A DNA stretch of 64,000 nt from Modestobacter marinus (GCF_011758655.1 NZ_JAAMPA010000001.1:1116001-1180000), one strand, 5' to 3'. Positions 27,503 to 35,802 are shown, counted from the first letter of the stretch. Notes: generated by a model from the letters alone, not told the origin. Program-made: numbers and translations.

Positions 27503-28511
27503 CGCAGCTCGGCACCTCACGCGGGTCGCGAGGGCCGGTCGCGGGTGGCGCGCCGCCACCGGCCCAGGTGCGTCGCGTGCCCCAGGCGAGGGCGAGGCAC
27601 AGCGGGGAGTAGAGGGTCAGGTCGAGCGCCCGGAAGCGAGCCGTGGCACCGCCGACCCCGGACGCGGAGACGACGAGGCCTGCGCCGCCGCGCAGCGCCA
27701 GCACCCCCGCGACCGTGCGCACGCCCAGGTCCGCGACCGGGAAGGGGACGACCGCGACGCGACGGCGCGGGCGGACGCGTGACTGCACGACCACGGCGGC
27801 GGCGCCGAGCAGTCCTGCGACCGACCAGGTGGCAGCGGCCGACGGGAAGGTGCTGCCGCCGACGACGGTCTGCGCGAGCGACCTCGCATCGCGGGCAGGC
27901 CAGGGGACGCCGAGCGCCCACACCGCATGCAGAGCACCGACGCCGACCAGCGCCACGGTGGTGGCGTCGGCCGCGACGCGCCGGGACCGGAGGGCCGCCT
28001 CGGGCTCCGGCCGGGCCCCGGCCGCGCGGGCCGCGCCGCGCAACGCCCGGACCCAGGGGGACAGCCTGCGCCGCTGGACCGGTTCACCCGCCAGCACCGC
28101 CTCGGCACCGTCGAACGCGTCCTCGACGAGGGCGTCGTGCAGCCACCGCACCGCCAGCGGCCAGCCGATCCGCGCCCAGCGGATCGGCTGGGCGTCGATG
28201 ACGTGGCGCAGCTGCACCCGCCCGTCGCCCAGGTCCTCAGCGTCGAACCGGTGCGTGCCGACGAGCCCCGTCGGCGGCGCGAAGCGGAACGCCACCGAGC
28301 GGACGGGTCCGCTCCGTCGCACCGCCTCCACCGAGTAGCGCACCCGGTCGTGCCCCCCTGAGCTGCCGGGTTCCGGTCCGCGGTCGAGGACCATCGGCGG
28401 CCACCGGTCACCGGGCCACAGCCGGTCGCCGTCGGCGCCGAGGCCGTCGAGCAGCTCGGCGACCTGCGCGAACGGTGCCGTGACGATCCGTCCATGGGCG
28501 TTCCGCACCAC
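27477..28511 (-). CDS. SRPBCC domain fused to a DUF3995 membrane domain
   Basis: A 344 aa two-part protein. The N-terminal half (about 1-165) looks like a DUF2867/SRPBCC ligand-binding domain (RLWPGDRWPPMVLDRG, HRFDAEDLGDGRVQLRHVI). The second half (about 180-320) has four membrane helices like DUF3995 (LVGVGALHAVWALGVPWP, TWSVAGLLGAAAVVVQS, VAGVLALRGGAGLVVS). The ligand is unknown. GTG 28511 (or 28508) faces the divergent TetR gene, and the 65 bases between carry repeated CGTACGG sites, so that TetR most likely controls it. The 3' end overlaps the transporter remnant. Confidence 0.7.
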   Translation of the reverse strand: MVRNAHGRIVTAPFAQVAELLDGLGADGDRLWPGDRWPPMVLDRGPEPGSSGGHDRVRYSVEAVRRSGPVRSVAFRFAPPTGLVGTHRFDAEDLGDGRVQLRHVIDAQPIRWARIGWPLAVRWLHDALVEDAFDGAEAVLAGEPVQRRRLSPWVRALRGAARAAGARPEPEAALRSRRVAADATTVALVGVGALHAVWALGVPWPARDARSLAQTVVGGSTFPSAAATWSVAGLLGAAAVVVQSRVRPRRRVAVVPFPVADLGVRTVAGVLALRGGAGLVVSASGVGGATARFRALDLTLYSPLCLALAWGTRRTWAGGGAPPATGPRDPREVPSCVTSPGSMR

Positions 28512-28531
28512 GACCTCCGACCATTCGGTTG

Positions 28532-28568
28532 CGTACGGTCTCTCTCCGTACGGGACCGTACGGTACGG
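28532..28568. promoter_or_regulatory. CGTACGG repeat operator between TetR and SRPBCC-DUF3995 genes
   Basis: CGTACGG occurs at 28532-28538, in CCGTACGG at 28546-28553 and again at 28556-28563, with a further GTACGG ending at 28568. CCGTACGG is itself palindromic, and two copies are ten bases apart, one helical turn. TACGGT (28564-28569), seven bases before the TetR GTG, can be its -10. This is the expected binding region for the divergent TetR. Confidence 0.65.
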
Positions 28569-28576
28569 TCTCCTGC

Positions 28577-29149
28577 GTGGTCAAGAAGACGACGGGTGGC
28601 CGCCTCACCCGCCAGGACTGGGTCCACGCCGGCTTCGCAGCCGTGATCGACAGCGGGATCGACGCACTCGCGGTGGAGCCGCTGGCGGCGCGGATGGGCA
28701 CCACCAAGGGGAGCTTCTACTGGCACTTCGCCGACCGGGCCGCACTGGTCACGGCGGTGCTCGAGGTGTGGGAGCAGCTCGCCACCGCGGCCGTCGTCGA
28801 CGAGCTGGGCCAGGTCGCCGATCCCCGCGAGCGACTCCGCATGCTCCTCGCGGTCGTCTTCCGGGACGCGGACGAGGACCGCTTCGAGCACGCAGTCCAC
28901 TCCACCGCGGCCCATCCCCAGGTCGCCCCGGCGCTGGCCCGCGTCACCGCCACCCGCCTCGGCTTCCTCACCGATCTGTTCCTGGAGCTCGGCCTCCCGC
29001 AGGCTCGCGCCCACGACCGGGCCCGCATCGCCTACGCCGCGTACCTCGGCCACCTGCAGCTCCGCCGGCTCGACGCCGTGGGCGAGCCCTCACCCGACGC
29101 GGTGCGCCGGTACGCCGACGAGCTCCTGGCCGTCCTCGCGGCGACCTGA
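28577..29149 (+). CDS. TetR/AcrR-family transcriptional regulator
   Basis: A 190 aa repressor. The N-terminal HTH (about 10-55) reads TRQDWVHAGFAAVIDSGIDALAVEPLAARMGTTKGSFYWHF; the ligand domain begins at about 60 with FRDADEDRFEHAVHSTAAHP. GTG 28577 gives VKKTTGGRLTRQDW and lies six to seven bases after TACGGT, so it is probably leaderless; longer in-frame starts run into the operator array. Divergent from the SRPBCC-DUF3995 membrane gene, its likely target. The effector is unknown. Confidence 0.88.
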   Translation: MVKKTTGGRLTRQDWVHAGFAAVIDSGIDALAVEPLAARMGTTKGSFYWHFADRAALVTAVLEVWEQLATAAVVDELGQVADPRERLRMLLAVVFRDADEDRFEHAVHSTAAHPQVAPALARVTATRLGFLTDLFLELGLPQARAHDRARIAYAAYLGHLQLRRLDAVGEPSPDAVRRYADELLAVLAAT

Positions 29150-29231
29150 CCTGGCCGGACGTCGCGATCAGGCCGGTCCCCGGTGCTCAGAGCTCCGGGA
29201 TCAGGTCCCTCGACCGGCGCCTGACCGGGGA

Positions 29232-30113
29232 TCAGGCCGCAGCAGCGCCGGGGAGCCGGCGGCCGAGGAAGTCGCGGATCAGCTCGGCGACCCGGTCACC
29301 GGCGCTCTCCAGCAGGAAGTGCCCGCCGTCCAGCAGGTGGACCTCCGCGTCGACGGCGTCCTGGGCGAAGCTGCGCGCACCCTCGGGGGCGAAGATCTCG
29401 TCGTTCCCGCCCCAGACGGCGAGCACGGGCACCTGGCTGTCGCGCAGGTACTGGTGCAGCGCCGGGTAGAGCGGCGGGTTCGTGCGGTAGTCGCGGAACA
29501 GCGCCAGCTGGGCGAGGTCGTTGCCGGGGCGGGACACCAGGGCATGGTCGTGGTGCCAGGCGTCCGGGCTGACCAGCGTCTGGTCCGCGACCCCGTGCAG
29601 GTACTGCCAGCGGATCGCGTCGAGGCTCAGCGCGGTCCGGATCGCCGCCTCGGTGTCCGCGTTCGGGTCCCGTCCGTAGTCCCAGACCGGGGCCCAGAAG
29701 CTGTCGACGAAGCCGGCGTCGTAGCCGTTGCCGTTCTGGGTGACGATCGCGGTGACCGCCTCCGGGTCGCCCAGCGCCAGCCGCCAGCCCACCGGGGCGC
29801 CGTAGTCCTGGACGTAGATCGCGTACCGGGTCACGCCCAGCTGCTCCAACAGACGGGCCGTCAGGTCTGCCAGCGCGTCGAAGGTGTAGTCGAACTCCGC
29901 CACCGGCGGCGCATCGGACAGCCCGAAGCCCAGCATGTCCGGCGCGACCACCCGGTAGCGGTCGGCCAGTTGCGGGATCAACTCGCGGAACATGAACGAG
30001 CTGGTCGGGTACCCGTGCAGCAGGACCACGACGGGGGCGTCGGCCGATCCGGCCTCCCGGTAGAACAGCTGCCGCCCGTCGACTCTGGCGAAGCGGTGGT
30101 GGACGTGGGCCAT
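29232..30113 (-). CDS. Alpha/beta hydrolase (epoxide hydrolase/haloalkane dehalogenase-like)
   Basis: A cytosolic 293 aa hydrolase. The oxyanion motif is LLHGYPTSS (about 31-39), the nucleophile elbow YVQDYGAPVGW has Asp rather than Ser (about residue 103), the acid is likely in WGGNDEIF and the base is His in DGGHFLLES. An Asp nucleophile points to epoxide hydrolase or haloalkane dehalogenase chemistry. The ATG at 30113 has AGAAGGG upstream. It is divergent from a CGNR zinc-finger regulator with a strong nested inverted repeat between them, so it is probably controlled by that regulator. Confidence 0.87.
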   Translation of the reverse strand: MAHVHHRFARVDGRQLFYREAGSADAPVVVLLHGYPTSSFMFRELIPQLADRYRVVAPDMLGFGLSDAPPVAEFDYTFDALADLTARLLEQLGVTRYAIYVQDYGAPVGWRLALGDPEAVTAIVTQNGNGYDAGFVDSFWAPVWDYGRDPNADTEAAIRTALSLDAIRWQYLHGVADQTLVSPDAWHHDHALVSRPGNDLAQLALFRDYRTNPPLYPALHQYLRDSQVPVLAVWGGNDEIFAPEGARSFAQDAVDAEVHLLDGGHFLLESAGDRVAELIRDFLGRRLPGAAAA

Positions 30114-30132
30114 GGCGACTAACCCTTCTAGA

Positions 30133-30185
30133 TTCGGTTGGTGGTTACAGACGCTGACACGCCAGTCTGTAACCTGTCAACCGAA
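30133..30185. promoter_or_regulatory. Nested inverted repeat between hydrolase and CGNR regulator
   Basis: GGTTACAGAC (30143-30152) is mirrored by GTCTGTAACC (30165-30174), and outer arms TTCGGTTG (30133-30140) and CAACCGAA (30178-30185) are nearly concentric with it. TAACCT in the right arm could be a -10 for the regulator gene. This is probably the operator of the CGNR protein. Confidence 0.65.
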
Positions 30186-30198
30186 CCGAGGAGGTTAG

Positions 30199-30738
30199 AT
30201 GCGACTGGTCGACGACAGGCCCGCCGACGAGGCGTTCCTGCTCGAGCTGCTGAACACGACGCCGGTCGTCGACCGCACCCAGCAGGACCTGCTGGACGGC
30301 GACCAGGGCAGAGCGTGGCTGCGGGACCGCGGCGGCGATGGCTCGGTCGCCGAGCAGGACGCGACCCGCGCCGCCCGCGACGCGCTCCAGGCGGTCGCTC
30401 GCGGGAACGAGGGTGCCCAGGCGCTGGCACCACTGCTGTCCGACGTGCGCCTGATGCCCTCGATCGAGGACGAGGGCATCAGCTGGAGCCTCACGGACGT
30501 CCCGCCGCCCCGCACCCTGGTCGTCCGCGCGCTGCTGGCCTGGGATGCCGTGCACCGCACCAGCCCCGGGCGGCTGCGACCGTGCGCCAACGACGAGTGC
30601 GCGCTGTTCCTCATCGACCACAGCAAGCCCAACCGCGCCCGCTGGTGCTCGATGGCCACCTGCGGCAACCGGATGAAGGCCCGCCGGCACCACGAGCGCA
30701 CGCGCGCCGAGGCATCCACCGTCGAACCCGGAGACTGA
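30199..30738 (+). CDS. CGNR zinc-finger transcriptional regulator (ABATE domain)
   Basis: A 179 aa regulator. The N-terminal 120 residues are an ABATE-like ligand domain (RPADEAFLLELLNTTPVVD at 7-25, LRDRGGDGS). The C-terminal CGNR zinc finger is CANDECALFLID...RWCSMATCGNRMKARRHHER, with four Cys at about 133, 138, 153 and 158 and the CGNR signature itself. GAGGAGG lies ten bases before the ATG. Divergent from an alpha/beta hydrolase gene, which is the likely target. Confidence 0.9.
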   Translation: MRLVDDRPADEAFLLELLNTTPVVDRTQQDLLDGDQGRAWLRDRGGDGSVAEQDATRAARDALQAVARGNEGAQALAPLLSDVRLMPSIEDEGISWSLTDVPPPRTLVVRALLAWDAVHRTSPGRLRPCANDECALFLIDHSKPNRARWCSMATCGNRMKARRHHERTRAEASTVEPGD

Positions 30739-30906
30739 CGACCGAGTCGGTCAGCGCCGCCAGAGCACGCTGACCGCGCGGCACGGACGGCCGGGCGAGC
30801 TCACCTCGACAGGCGAGCCCCATGGCGAGCACAGGCTCCGCACAGCCGGGCAGCCGACGCTGAGGGCATCGGTCGGATCGACTGGCCGGAGTCGGAGGAG
30901 ACCCTC

Positions 30907-31527
30907 GTGCGCACGAAGTTGATCACCCTGACCACCGCCGGTGTGCTCGCCGTGGGTGGCGCCGCCCTCGCCGTCCCCGCGCTGGCCGCCACGGACACGG
31001 ACACGGACACGGCGTCCGCGGGCTCCTCGCGGGTCGACCGGATCACCGAGGCGCTGGCCGGGCTGGTCGAGGACGGTTCCCTCACCCAGGAGCAGGTCGA
31101 CGAGGTCGCCACCACCCTCGACGAGGCCGACCTCGGCGGCTGGCACGGCGGCGGCCACGGCGGGTGGCACGGCGGCGGAGACGGTGGATGGCACGGCGGC
31201 GGCTGGCACGGCGGCGCCGGCCTCGAGACCGCGGCGACGGCCCTGGGCATGACCGAGGAGGACCTGCGCACGGCCCTGCAGGCCGACGGCGCCACGCTCG
31301 CCTCGGTGGCCGAAGAGCAGGGCGTGGCCGTGGAGACGCTGGTCGACGCCCTGGTCGCGGACGCGCAGGAGCGGCTCACCCAGGCCGTCACCGACGGCGA
31401 CCTGACCCAGGAGCAGGCCGACGAGCGCCTGGCCGACCTGGAGGCGTGGATCACCGAAGGCGTGGACGTCAGCTGGGGCGACCGGTGGCAGCGCTGGACC
31501 GACGACGGGGACGACGCCACCGACTGA
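30907..31527 (+). CDS. Secreted protein with Gly-Trp-His repeats
   Basis: A 206 aa exported protein of unknown function. Signal peptide at about 1-28 (KLITLTTAGVLAVGGAALAVPALAA with an AxA-type cut). A mature helical part has LTQEQVDEVATTLDEADLGG, then a run of GGWHGGG/GHGG units (about 78-104) rich in His and Trp that could bind metal, and then a second helical part ending with a repeat of the first motif, LTQEQADERLADLEAWI. GTG 30907 has GGAGGAG as SD. It is followed by a hairpin terminator and a convergent TetR gene. No close relative recognised. Confidence 0.75.
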   Translation: MRTKLITLTTAGVLAVGGAALAVPALAATDTDTDTASAGSSRVDRITEALAGLVEDGSLTQEQVDEVATTLDEADLGGWHGGGHGGWHGGGDGGWHGGGWHGGAGLETAATALGMTEEDLRTALQADGATLASVAEEQGVAVETLVDALVADAQERLTQAVTDGDLTQEQADERLADLEAWITEGVDVSWGDRWQRWTDDGDDATD

Positions 31528-31539
31528 CGTACGCACCCG

Positions 31540-31580
31540 CCGCGGCCCGTCGGTACCCGGCACGAGCCGGGGTGCCGCGG
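31540..31580. terminator. Hairpin between convergent secreted-protein and TetR genes
   Basis: An inner stem CCCGGC/GCCGGG (31556-31561 with 31566-31571, loop ACGA) is flanked by CGCGGC (31541-31546) and GCCGCG (31574-31579), which can extend the stem. It can serve both strands. Confidence 0.55.
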
Positions 31581-31634
31581 GCGTCCCGACCAGGCCGGAC
31601 CGGGCCCCAGGCCGCCGCCCGCCGGCCGGTGCGA

Positions 31635-32195
31635 TCAGCGGGCGCGCAACCCGTCCAGCGCCGTGGCCAGGATCGGGCGGGAGTAGTCGGGGTCGCCGTG
31701 GATGGCGCTCACCGCGATGACCATGTCGAGCACCTGCTCCAGGGTCAGGTCACCGCGGACGTCCCCGGCCGCCTGGGCGGCGGCGAGCAGCGGCCGGCCG
31801 GCGGCCAGCACCCGCTCCCGGCTCCGGTCGAGCACCGGGCCGGGGCCGTCGGTCTGCGCGAGCAGTTCGGCGGCGAGCTCGTGCTTGCTCGCGATGAAGG
31901 ACGCGAAGCGGTGCACCCAGGCGACCAGCGCGTCACCCGGGGAGCCGGCCACCGAGGCGGCCGCCGCGCAGACGTCGTCCACCTGGTCGGTGTAGAGCGC
32001 CTCCAGCAGCTCCCGCCGTCCGGGGAAGTTGCGGTAGAGCGTGGCCATCCCGACCCCGGCCCGGCGGGCGACCTCGGCCATCGACAGCGGGGCGCCCGGT
32101 TCGGCGAACCCCTGGCGCGCGGCGGCGAGGATCCGTTCCCGGTTGCGCTCGGCGTCGGCACGCCGCACAGCGGGACGGACGGCGTCGGGAGTCAT
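31635..32195 (-). CDS. TetR-family transcriptional regulator
   Basis: A 186 aa repressor. HTH at about 10-60 (RNRERILAAARQGFAEPG, MAEVARRAGVGMATLYRNFP); the ligand domain starts with ELLEALYTDQVDDVCAAA. The longer in-frame open region upstream belongs to the divergent gene; the ATG at 32195 has AGGAAG at good distance. The 88 bases to the aldo/keto reductase gene contain a perfect 15-base inverted repeat, so it probably represses that gene and itself. Confidence 0.9.
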   Translation of the reverse strand: MTPDAVRPAVRRADAERNRERILAAARQGFAEPGAPLSMAEVARRAGVGMATLYRNFPGRRELLEALYTDQVDDVCAAAASVAGSPGDALVAWVHRFASFIASKHELAAELLAQTDGPGPVLDRSRERVLAAGRPLLAAAQAAGDVRGDLTLEQVLDMVIAVSAIHGDPDYSRPILATALDGLRAR

Positions 32196-32232
32196 GGGCT
32201 TCCTAAGTGGAGAGGGTGTTCGGTACGGTTGG

Positions 32233-32247
32233 CGGACAGGCTGTCCG
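32233..32247. promoter_or_regulatory. TetR operator candidate
   Basis: CGGACAGGCTGTCCG is a perfect inverted repeat (CGGACA-GGC-TGTCCG) in the middle of the divergent intergenic region, matching the ACGGACAGnCTGTCCGT style of many TetR operators. Confidence 0.7.
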
Positions 32248-32283
32248 TTTCGGGCACAGCCTACCCAGCGCGAGGAGCTCCCC

Positions 32284-33315
32284 GTGGAACTACGCCATCT
32301 CGGCCGCACCGGCATCTCCGTCAGCCAGCTCTGCCTCGGCGCGATGATGTTCGGCGCCGTCGGCAACCCCGACCACGACGAGGGCGTGCGGATCGTCCAC
32401 CGCGCCCTCGACGCCGGCATCACGTTCATCGACACCGCCGACGTGTACTCCGGCGGCGAGTCCGAGGAGGTCGTCGGCAAGGCCCTGGCCGGCGGCCGGC
32501 GCGACGGCGTCGTCCTGGCCACGAAGGTCGGCCTGCCGTTCGGGCAGGACCCCAACCAGCGCGGCACGTCCCGGCGCTGGATCACCCAGGCCGTGGAGAA
32601 CTCGTTGCGCCGGCTCGGGACCGACTGGATCGACCTCTACCAGGTGCACCGGCTCGACCCGGCCACCGACGTCGATGAGGCGCTGGGCGCCCTGTCGGAC
32701 CTGGTGCACGCCGGGAAGATCCGCACCTTCGGCGCCTCCACCGTCCCCGCCTCGGAGATCGTCGAGGCACAGTGGACCGCGGAGCGCCGCGGCCGGGAGC
32801 GGTTCCGCACCGAGCAGCCGCCGTACTCGGTCCTCACCCGCGCCGTCGAGGCCGACGTGCTGCCCACCGCCCAGCGGTACGGGATGGGCGTGCTCACCTA
32901 CAGCCCACTGGCCGGCGGCTGGCTGTCGGGCAAGTACCGGAAGGGCCAGGAGGTCAGCGGGCCGGGCTCGGTCGGCCGCGCGCAGCGCTTCCCCGGGGTC
33001 TACGACGCCGCGGACCCGGCGAACGCCGCCAAGCTCGACGCTGCCGACGCCCTCGGCACACTCGCCGACGAGAGCGGGCTGACGCTGGTGCAGCTGGCGA
33101 TCGCCTTCGTGGTCCGGCACCCGGCGGTGACCTCGGCGATCGTCGGGCCGCGCACGATGGAGCACCTGGAGTCCTACCTCGCCGCCGACGGCGTGCAGCT
33201 GTCCGACGACGTGCTCGACCGCATCGACGCGATCGTCCCGCCCGGCCACACGGTCAACGTCGGCGACAACATGTGGACGACGCCGGCGCTGGGCGCCGCA
33301 GCCCGGCGCCGGTGA
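32284..33315 (+). CDS. Aldo/keto reductase
   Basis: An NADPH-dependent carbonyl reductase of the TIM-barrel AKR family, 343 aa from GTG 32284 (VELRHLGRTGISVSQLCLG). The catalytic tetrad is visible: D in FIDTAD and Y in VYSGG (about 51 and 56), K in LATKVG (about 84) and H in QVHRLD (about 121). The cofactor end is SAIVGPRTMEHLESYL. GCGAGGAG is the ribosome site. Likely regulated by the divergent TetR through the CGGACA palindrome. The natural substrate is unknown. Confidence 0.93.
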   Translation: MELRHLGRTGISVSQLCLGAMMFGAVGNPDHDEGVRIVHRALDAGITFIDTADVYSGGESEEVVGKALAGGRRDGVVLATKVGLPFGQDPNQRGTSRRWITQAVENSLRRLGTDWIDLYQVHRLDPATDVDEALGALSDLVHAGKIRTFGASTVPASEIVEAQWTAERRGRERFRTEQPPYSVLTRAVEADVLPTAQRYGMGVLTYSPLAGGWLSGKYRKGQEVSGPGSVGRAQRFPGVYDAADPANAAKLDAADALGTLADESGLTLVQLAIAFVVRHPAVTSAIVGPRTMEHLESYLAADGVQLSDDVLDRIDAIVPPGHTVNVGDNMWTTPALGAAARRR

Positions 33316-33319
33316 CGCC

Positions 33320-33356
33320 GTCCGCGGCCGGGCCGGCGACGTGCCCGGCCGCGGAC
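33320..33356. terminator. Bidirectional hairpin terminator
   Basis: A perfect 14-base stem (33320-33333 with 33343-33356) and a nine-base loop separate the convergent aldo/keto reductase and RidA genes. Confidence 0.75.
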
Positions 33357-33363
33357 CGCCGCC

Positions 33364-33771
33364 TCAGTCCAGGACGGCGGTGGCCTGCACCTCGACCAGG
33401 AAGTCGGTGTCGAACAGCACCGACACCCCGATCAGCGAGGCCGGCGCGGCCGGGGTGACACCCAGCTCCGCCGACGCCCGGGCGACGCCCTCGAGGAAGG
33501 CCGGCATCTTGTCCAGCGTCCAGTCGACGACGAAGACGGTCATCGTCGCGACGTCGGCGAAGGTCGCACCGGCTGCGGCCAGGGCGGTGCCGACGTTGCG
33601 GTAGGCCTGGGCGACCTGGGCGGTGAAGTCGCCGACGCCGACCTTCTCCCCCGTGGCGTCGACGGCGACCTGGCCGGCGACGAACACCTGCCGGGACCCG
33701 GTCGCGACGGAGACCTGGTGGTAGACGTCGGGCGCCGGCAGTCCGGTCGGGTTCATCAGGGTGATCGCCAT
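33364..33771 (-). CDS. RidA-family (YjgF/UK114) protein
   Basis: A 135 aa trimeric cytosolic protein of the RidA superfamily; RidA itself deaminates reactive enamine/imine intermediates. Seen: VFVAGQVAVDATGEKVGVGDFTAQ, QAYRNVGTALAAAGATFADV, MTVFVVDW and the C-terminal SLIGVSVLFDTDFLVEVQATA. The Arg of classical RidA (xRxxxVxxx near residue 105) is not present in this end, so this may be a RidA-like hydrolase rather than RidA proper. ATG 33771 with GGAG SD is chosen. It is divergent from a TetR gene. Confidence 0.88.
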   Translation of the reverse strand: MAITLMNPTGLPAPDVYHQVSVATGSRQVFVAGQVAVDATGEKVGVGDFTAQVAQAYRNVGTALAAAGATFADVATMTVFVVDWTLDKMPAFLEGVARASAELGVTPAAPASLIGVSVLFDTDFLVEVQATAVLD

Positions 33772-33850
33772 GCTGACTCCTCGCTCGTGGCCGCCCGGCC
33801 CTCCGGGCACCGCGTCAACATAGCAGCGTTATGGCATGTACCGTCGCCGC

Positions 33851-34486
33851 ATGGCCCGCCCGAAGGACCCGGCGGTCCGCACCCGGCTGATCGAGCGGGC
33901 CGCCGTGATGCTCCGGGCCCGCGAACCGGTCACCCTGCGCACCCTGGTCGCCGGCACCGGCGTCTCGACCATGGCCGTGTACACGCACTTCGGCGGCATG
34001 GACGGCCTCTGGCAGGCACTGCGACAGGAGGGCTTCACCCGGCTGAGTGCCCGGCTCACCGCGGTGCCCGTCTCCCCCGACCCGGTGCGCGACCTGACCG
34101 CCCTGTGCGCGGCCTACCTGGATCACGCCCTCACCCACCCGGACCTCTACCGGGTCATGTTCGACGCGAGCGTCGACCTGGAGGACCTCCCGGCGGCCGA
34201 CGCCACCCTGGAGCACCTCGTGCAGGCCGCCCGGCGGGGGCGGGACGCCGGCCGCTACCGCCGCGACGTCGTCCCGCTGGACCTGGCGGTCCAGAGCTGG
34301 AGTCTCGGCCACGGGCTGGTCTCCCTGGTCGCCACCGGGCCGCTGCCCCGGGAGACCCTGGACCACGGCCCCTTCCTGCTCGCCGCGCTGTTCACCGCCT
34401 CCGGCGACGACCCCGACCGGTGCCGCGCCTCGGTCACGCGGGGCTGGCACCGCCCCGCTCCCGACGGCGACGCACCCCCCGCCTGA
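33851..34486 (+). CDS. TetR-family regulator
   Basis: A 211 aa regulator with an HTH at about 10-50 (RTRLIERAAVMLRAREPVTLRTLVAGTGVSTMAVYTHFGG) and a TetR_C-type ligand domain (about 80-195) similar to WHG-domain regulators. ATG 33851 (MARPKDPAV) follows TACCGT (33839-33844) by six bases, implying a leaderless start; a longer ATG at 33836 is in frame. It is divergent from the RidA-like gene, its likely target. Confidence 0.86.
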   Translation: MARPKDPAVRTRLIERAAVMLRAREPVTLRTLVAGTGVSTMAVYTHFGGMDGLWQALRQEGFTRLSARLTAVPVSPDPVRDLTALCAAYLDHALTHPDLYRVMFDASVDLEDLPAADATLEHLVQAARRGRDAGRYRRDVVPLDLAVQSWSLGHGLVSLVATGPLPRETLDHGPFLLAALFTASGDDPDRCRASVTRGWHRPAPDGDAPPA

Positions 34487-34504
34487 CCGCCCGGGACGAC
34501 GAGG

Positions 34505-34535
34505 GGGCCGGGCCGGCGAGGTGCCGGCCCGGCCC
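34505..34535. terminator. Bidirectional hairpin terminator
   Basis: A perfect 13-base GC stem (34505-34517 with 34523-34535) with loop GAGGT lies between the convergent TetR and aztD-like genes. Confidence 0.75.
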
Positions 34536-34553
34536 GTCGGGTGGGGAGAGAGG

Positions 34554-35795
34554 TCAGCCGGTGACGACGGCGATCTCGTTGGGGGTGACGTCGAGCTCGC
34601 CGGTGGCCAGCACCTCGCCGGTGGCCAGGTCGACCGCGTGCACGGCGTTCGCGGCCGGCTCGGTGACGTAGGCGATGCCGTCGACGACCTTCAGCGCCGG
34701 GTGCGGGTCCTGCCACTCGGCCGGCCCCTCCCAGGCGTCGATGACCGGGTGGCTCTCCAGCAGCTCGCCGGACTCCTCGTCGAACAGGTGCAGGGCACCG
34801 TCGGAACCCAGCACGACCGCCTCGTCCTGCGGGCCGCGGGCCAGGTCGCGGAAGGTGTACCGGACGCCCTCGGGCAGCGGCACGACCGTCAGCCCGGGGG
34901 CGGCGGTGTCGACGAGCGCGATGTCGGAGAGCAGGTAGCCCTCCAGGTCCGGGTCGCTCTTGTAGTCGCCCAGCGCGACCGGCGAGGTCTCGGTGGTGAA
35001 GACGTTGCCGGTGCGACCGAACTCGTCGGGAGCGGTGAGCTTGGCGAACTCCCCGTCGTAGACCAGCACGCCGTCCTCGCAGCCGAAGACCGCGACCTCA
35101 CCGGCCACCGTGCCCTCGCCGTGCACGCCCGGGCACTCCTCGTTGCGGGCGACCTCCGCACCCGACGCGTCGAGCACCCGGACGCCGGAGCGCCCGTCCT
35201 CGTTGCCGAGGGTGGACAGCATCGAGCCGTCCTCCAGCTCGATGGCGACGCCGTGGTGCGCCTCCTCCGACGTCCACTCCTCGGTCTCGGGCAGGCCCTC
35301 GGAGCTGCGCAGGGCGGCGGTCTCGAAGGAGGTGATGTCGCCGGTGCCGTCGGCGAAGAGCACGGTGCGGTCGCCGTGGACGACGACGTGCCCGGCGGTG
35401 TCGGCGGCGAACACGTCGTCGGTCAGCTCGGGGTCACCGGCGTAGGAGGTGCCGCCGTCGGTCCAGACCCCGGTGTCGAGCACCTGGAAGCCCTCGTCGG
35501 TGGTGACCAGGGCGTGCCGGCCGTCGCCGGCGGCGTTGACCCGGAGGAAGCCGTCCTTCTCGTGGTCGCCGACCACCTCGAGGGTGCCGGCGTCGAGCAC
35601 CAGGACGCCGCCGTCGTAGGTGAGCACCACGCGGGACTGGGGGGCGGAGACCTCCTCGACGGACGCGGCCGGGGAGACGTCGCCGGAGGAGGCGTCGGGG
35701 GTCGTGCCGGAGTCGCTGGAGCAGCCCACGACGAGCAGGCCCGCTGCACCCAGGGTGGCCCAGCGGATGGGGGGAGAGAGTCGAGCGGTCTTCAT
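34554..35795 (-). CDS. aztD: Zinc metallochaperone AztD-like lipoprotein
   Basis: An extracytoplasmic beta-propeller of 413 aa that in the AztABCD system hands zinc to the binding protein AztC. A lipobox ends the signal sequence (LGAAGLLVVGC, Cys about 29). The mature part is a WD-like propeller with the family segments EEWTSEEAHHGVAIELEDGS, GNEDGRSGVRVLD, ARNEECPGVHGE, AVFGCEDGVLVYDG, and GDYKSDPD; the HH pair and nearby His/Glu are candidate zinc ligands. It has its own promoter with a Zur-like box exactly filling the -35/-10 spacer, and ATG 35795 lies seven bases after the -10, so it is leaderless. It is downstream of aztC on the same strand. Confidence 0.75.
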   Translation of the reverse strand: MKTARLSPPIRWATLGAAGLLVVGCSSDSGTTPDASSGDVSPAASVEEVSAPQSRVVLTYDGGVLVLDAGTLEVVGDHEKDGFLRVNAAGDGRHALVTTDEGFQVLDTGVWTDGGTSYAGDPELTDDVFAADTAGHVVVHGDRTVLFADGTGDITSFETAALRSSEGLPETEEWTSEEAHHGVAIELEDGSMLSTLGNEDGRSGVRVLDASGAEVARNEECPGVHGEGTVAGEVAVFGCEDGVLVYDGEFAKLTAPDEFGRTGNVFTTETSPVALGDYKSDPDLEGYLLSDIALVDTAAPGLTVVPLPEGVRYTFRDLARGPQDEAVVLGSDGALHLFDEESGELLESHPVIDAWEGPAEWQDPHPALKVVDGIAYVTEPAANAVHAVDLATGEVLATGELDVTPNEIAVVTG

Positions 35796-35802
35796 GCCCG
35801 TC

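Noticed and set aside
31140..31230. CRISPR-like repeats
   Set aside because: The short repeats encode in-frame GWHGGG units of a secreted protein; unit lengths vary and there are no spacers.
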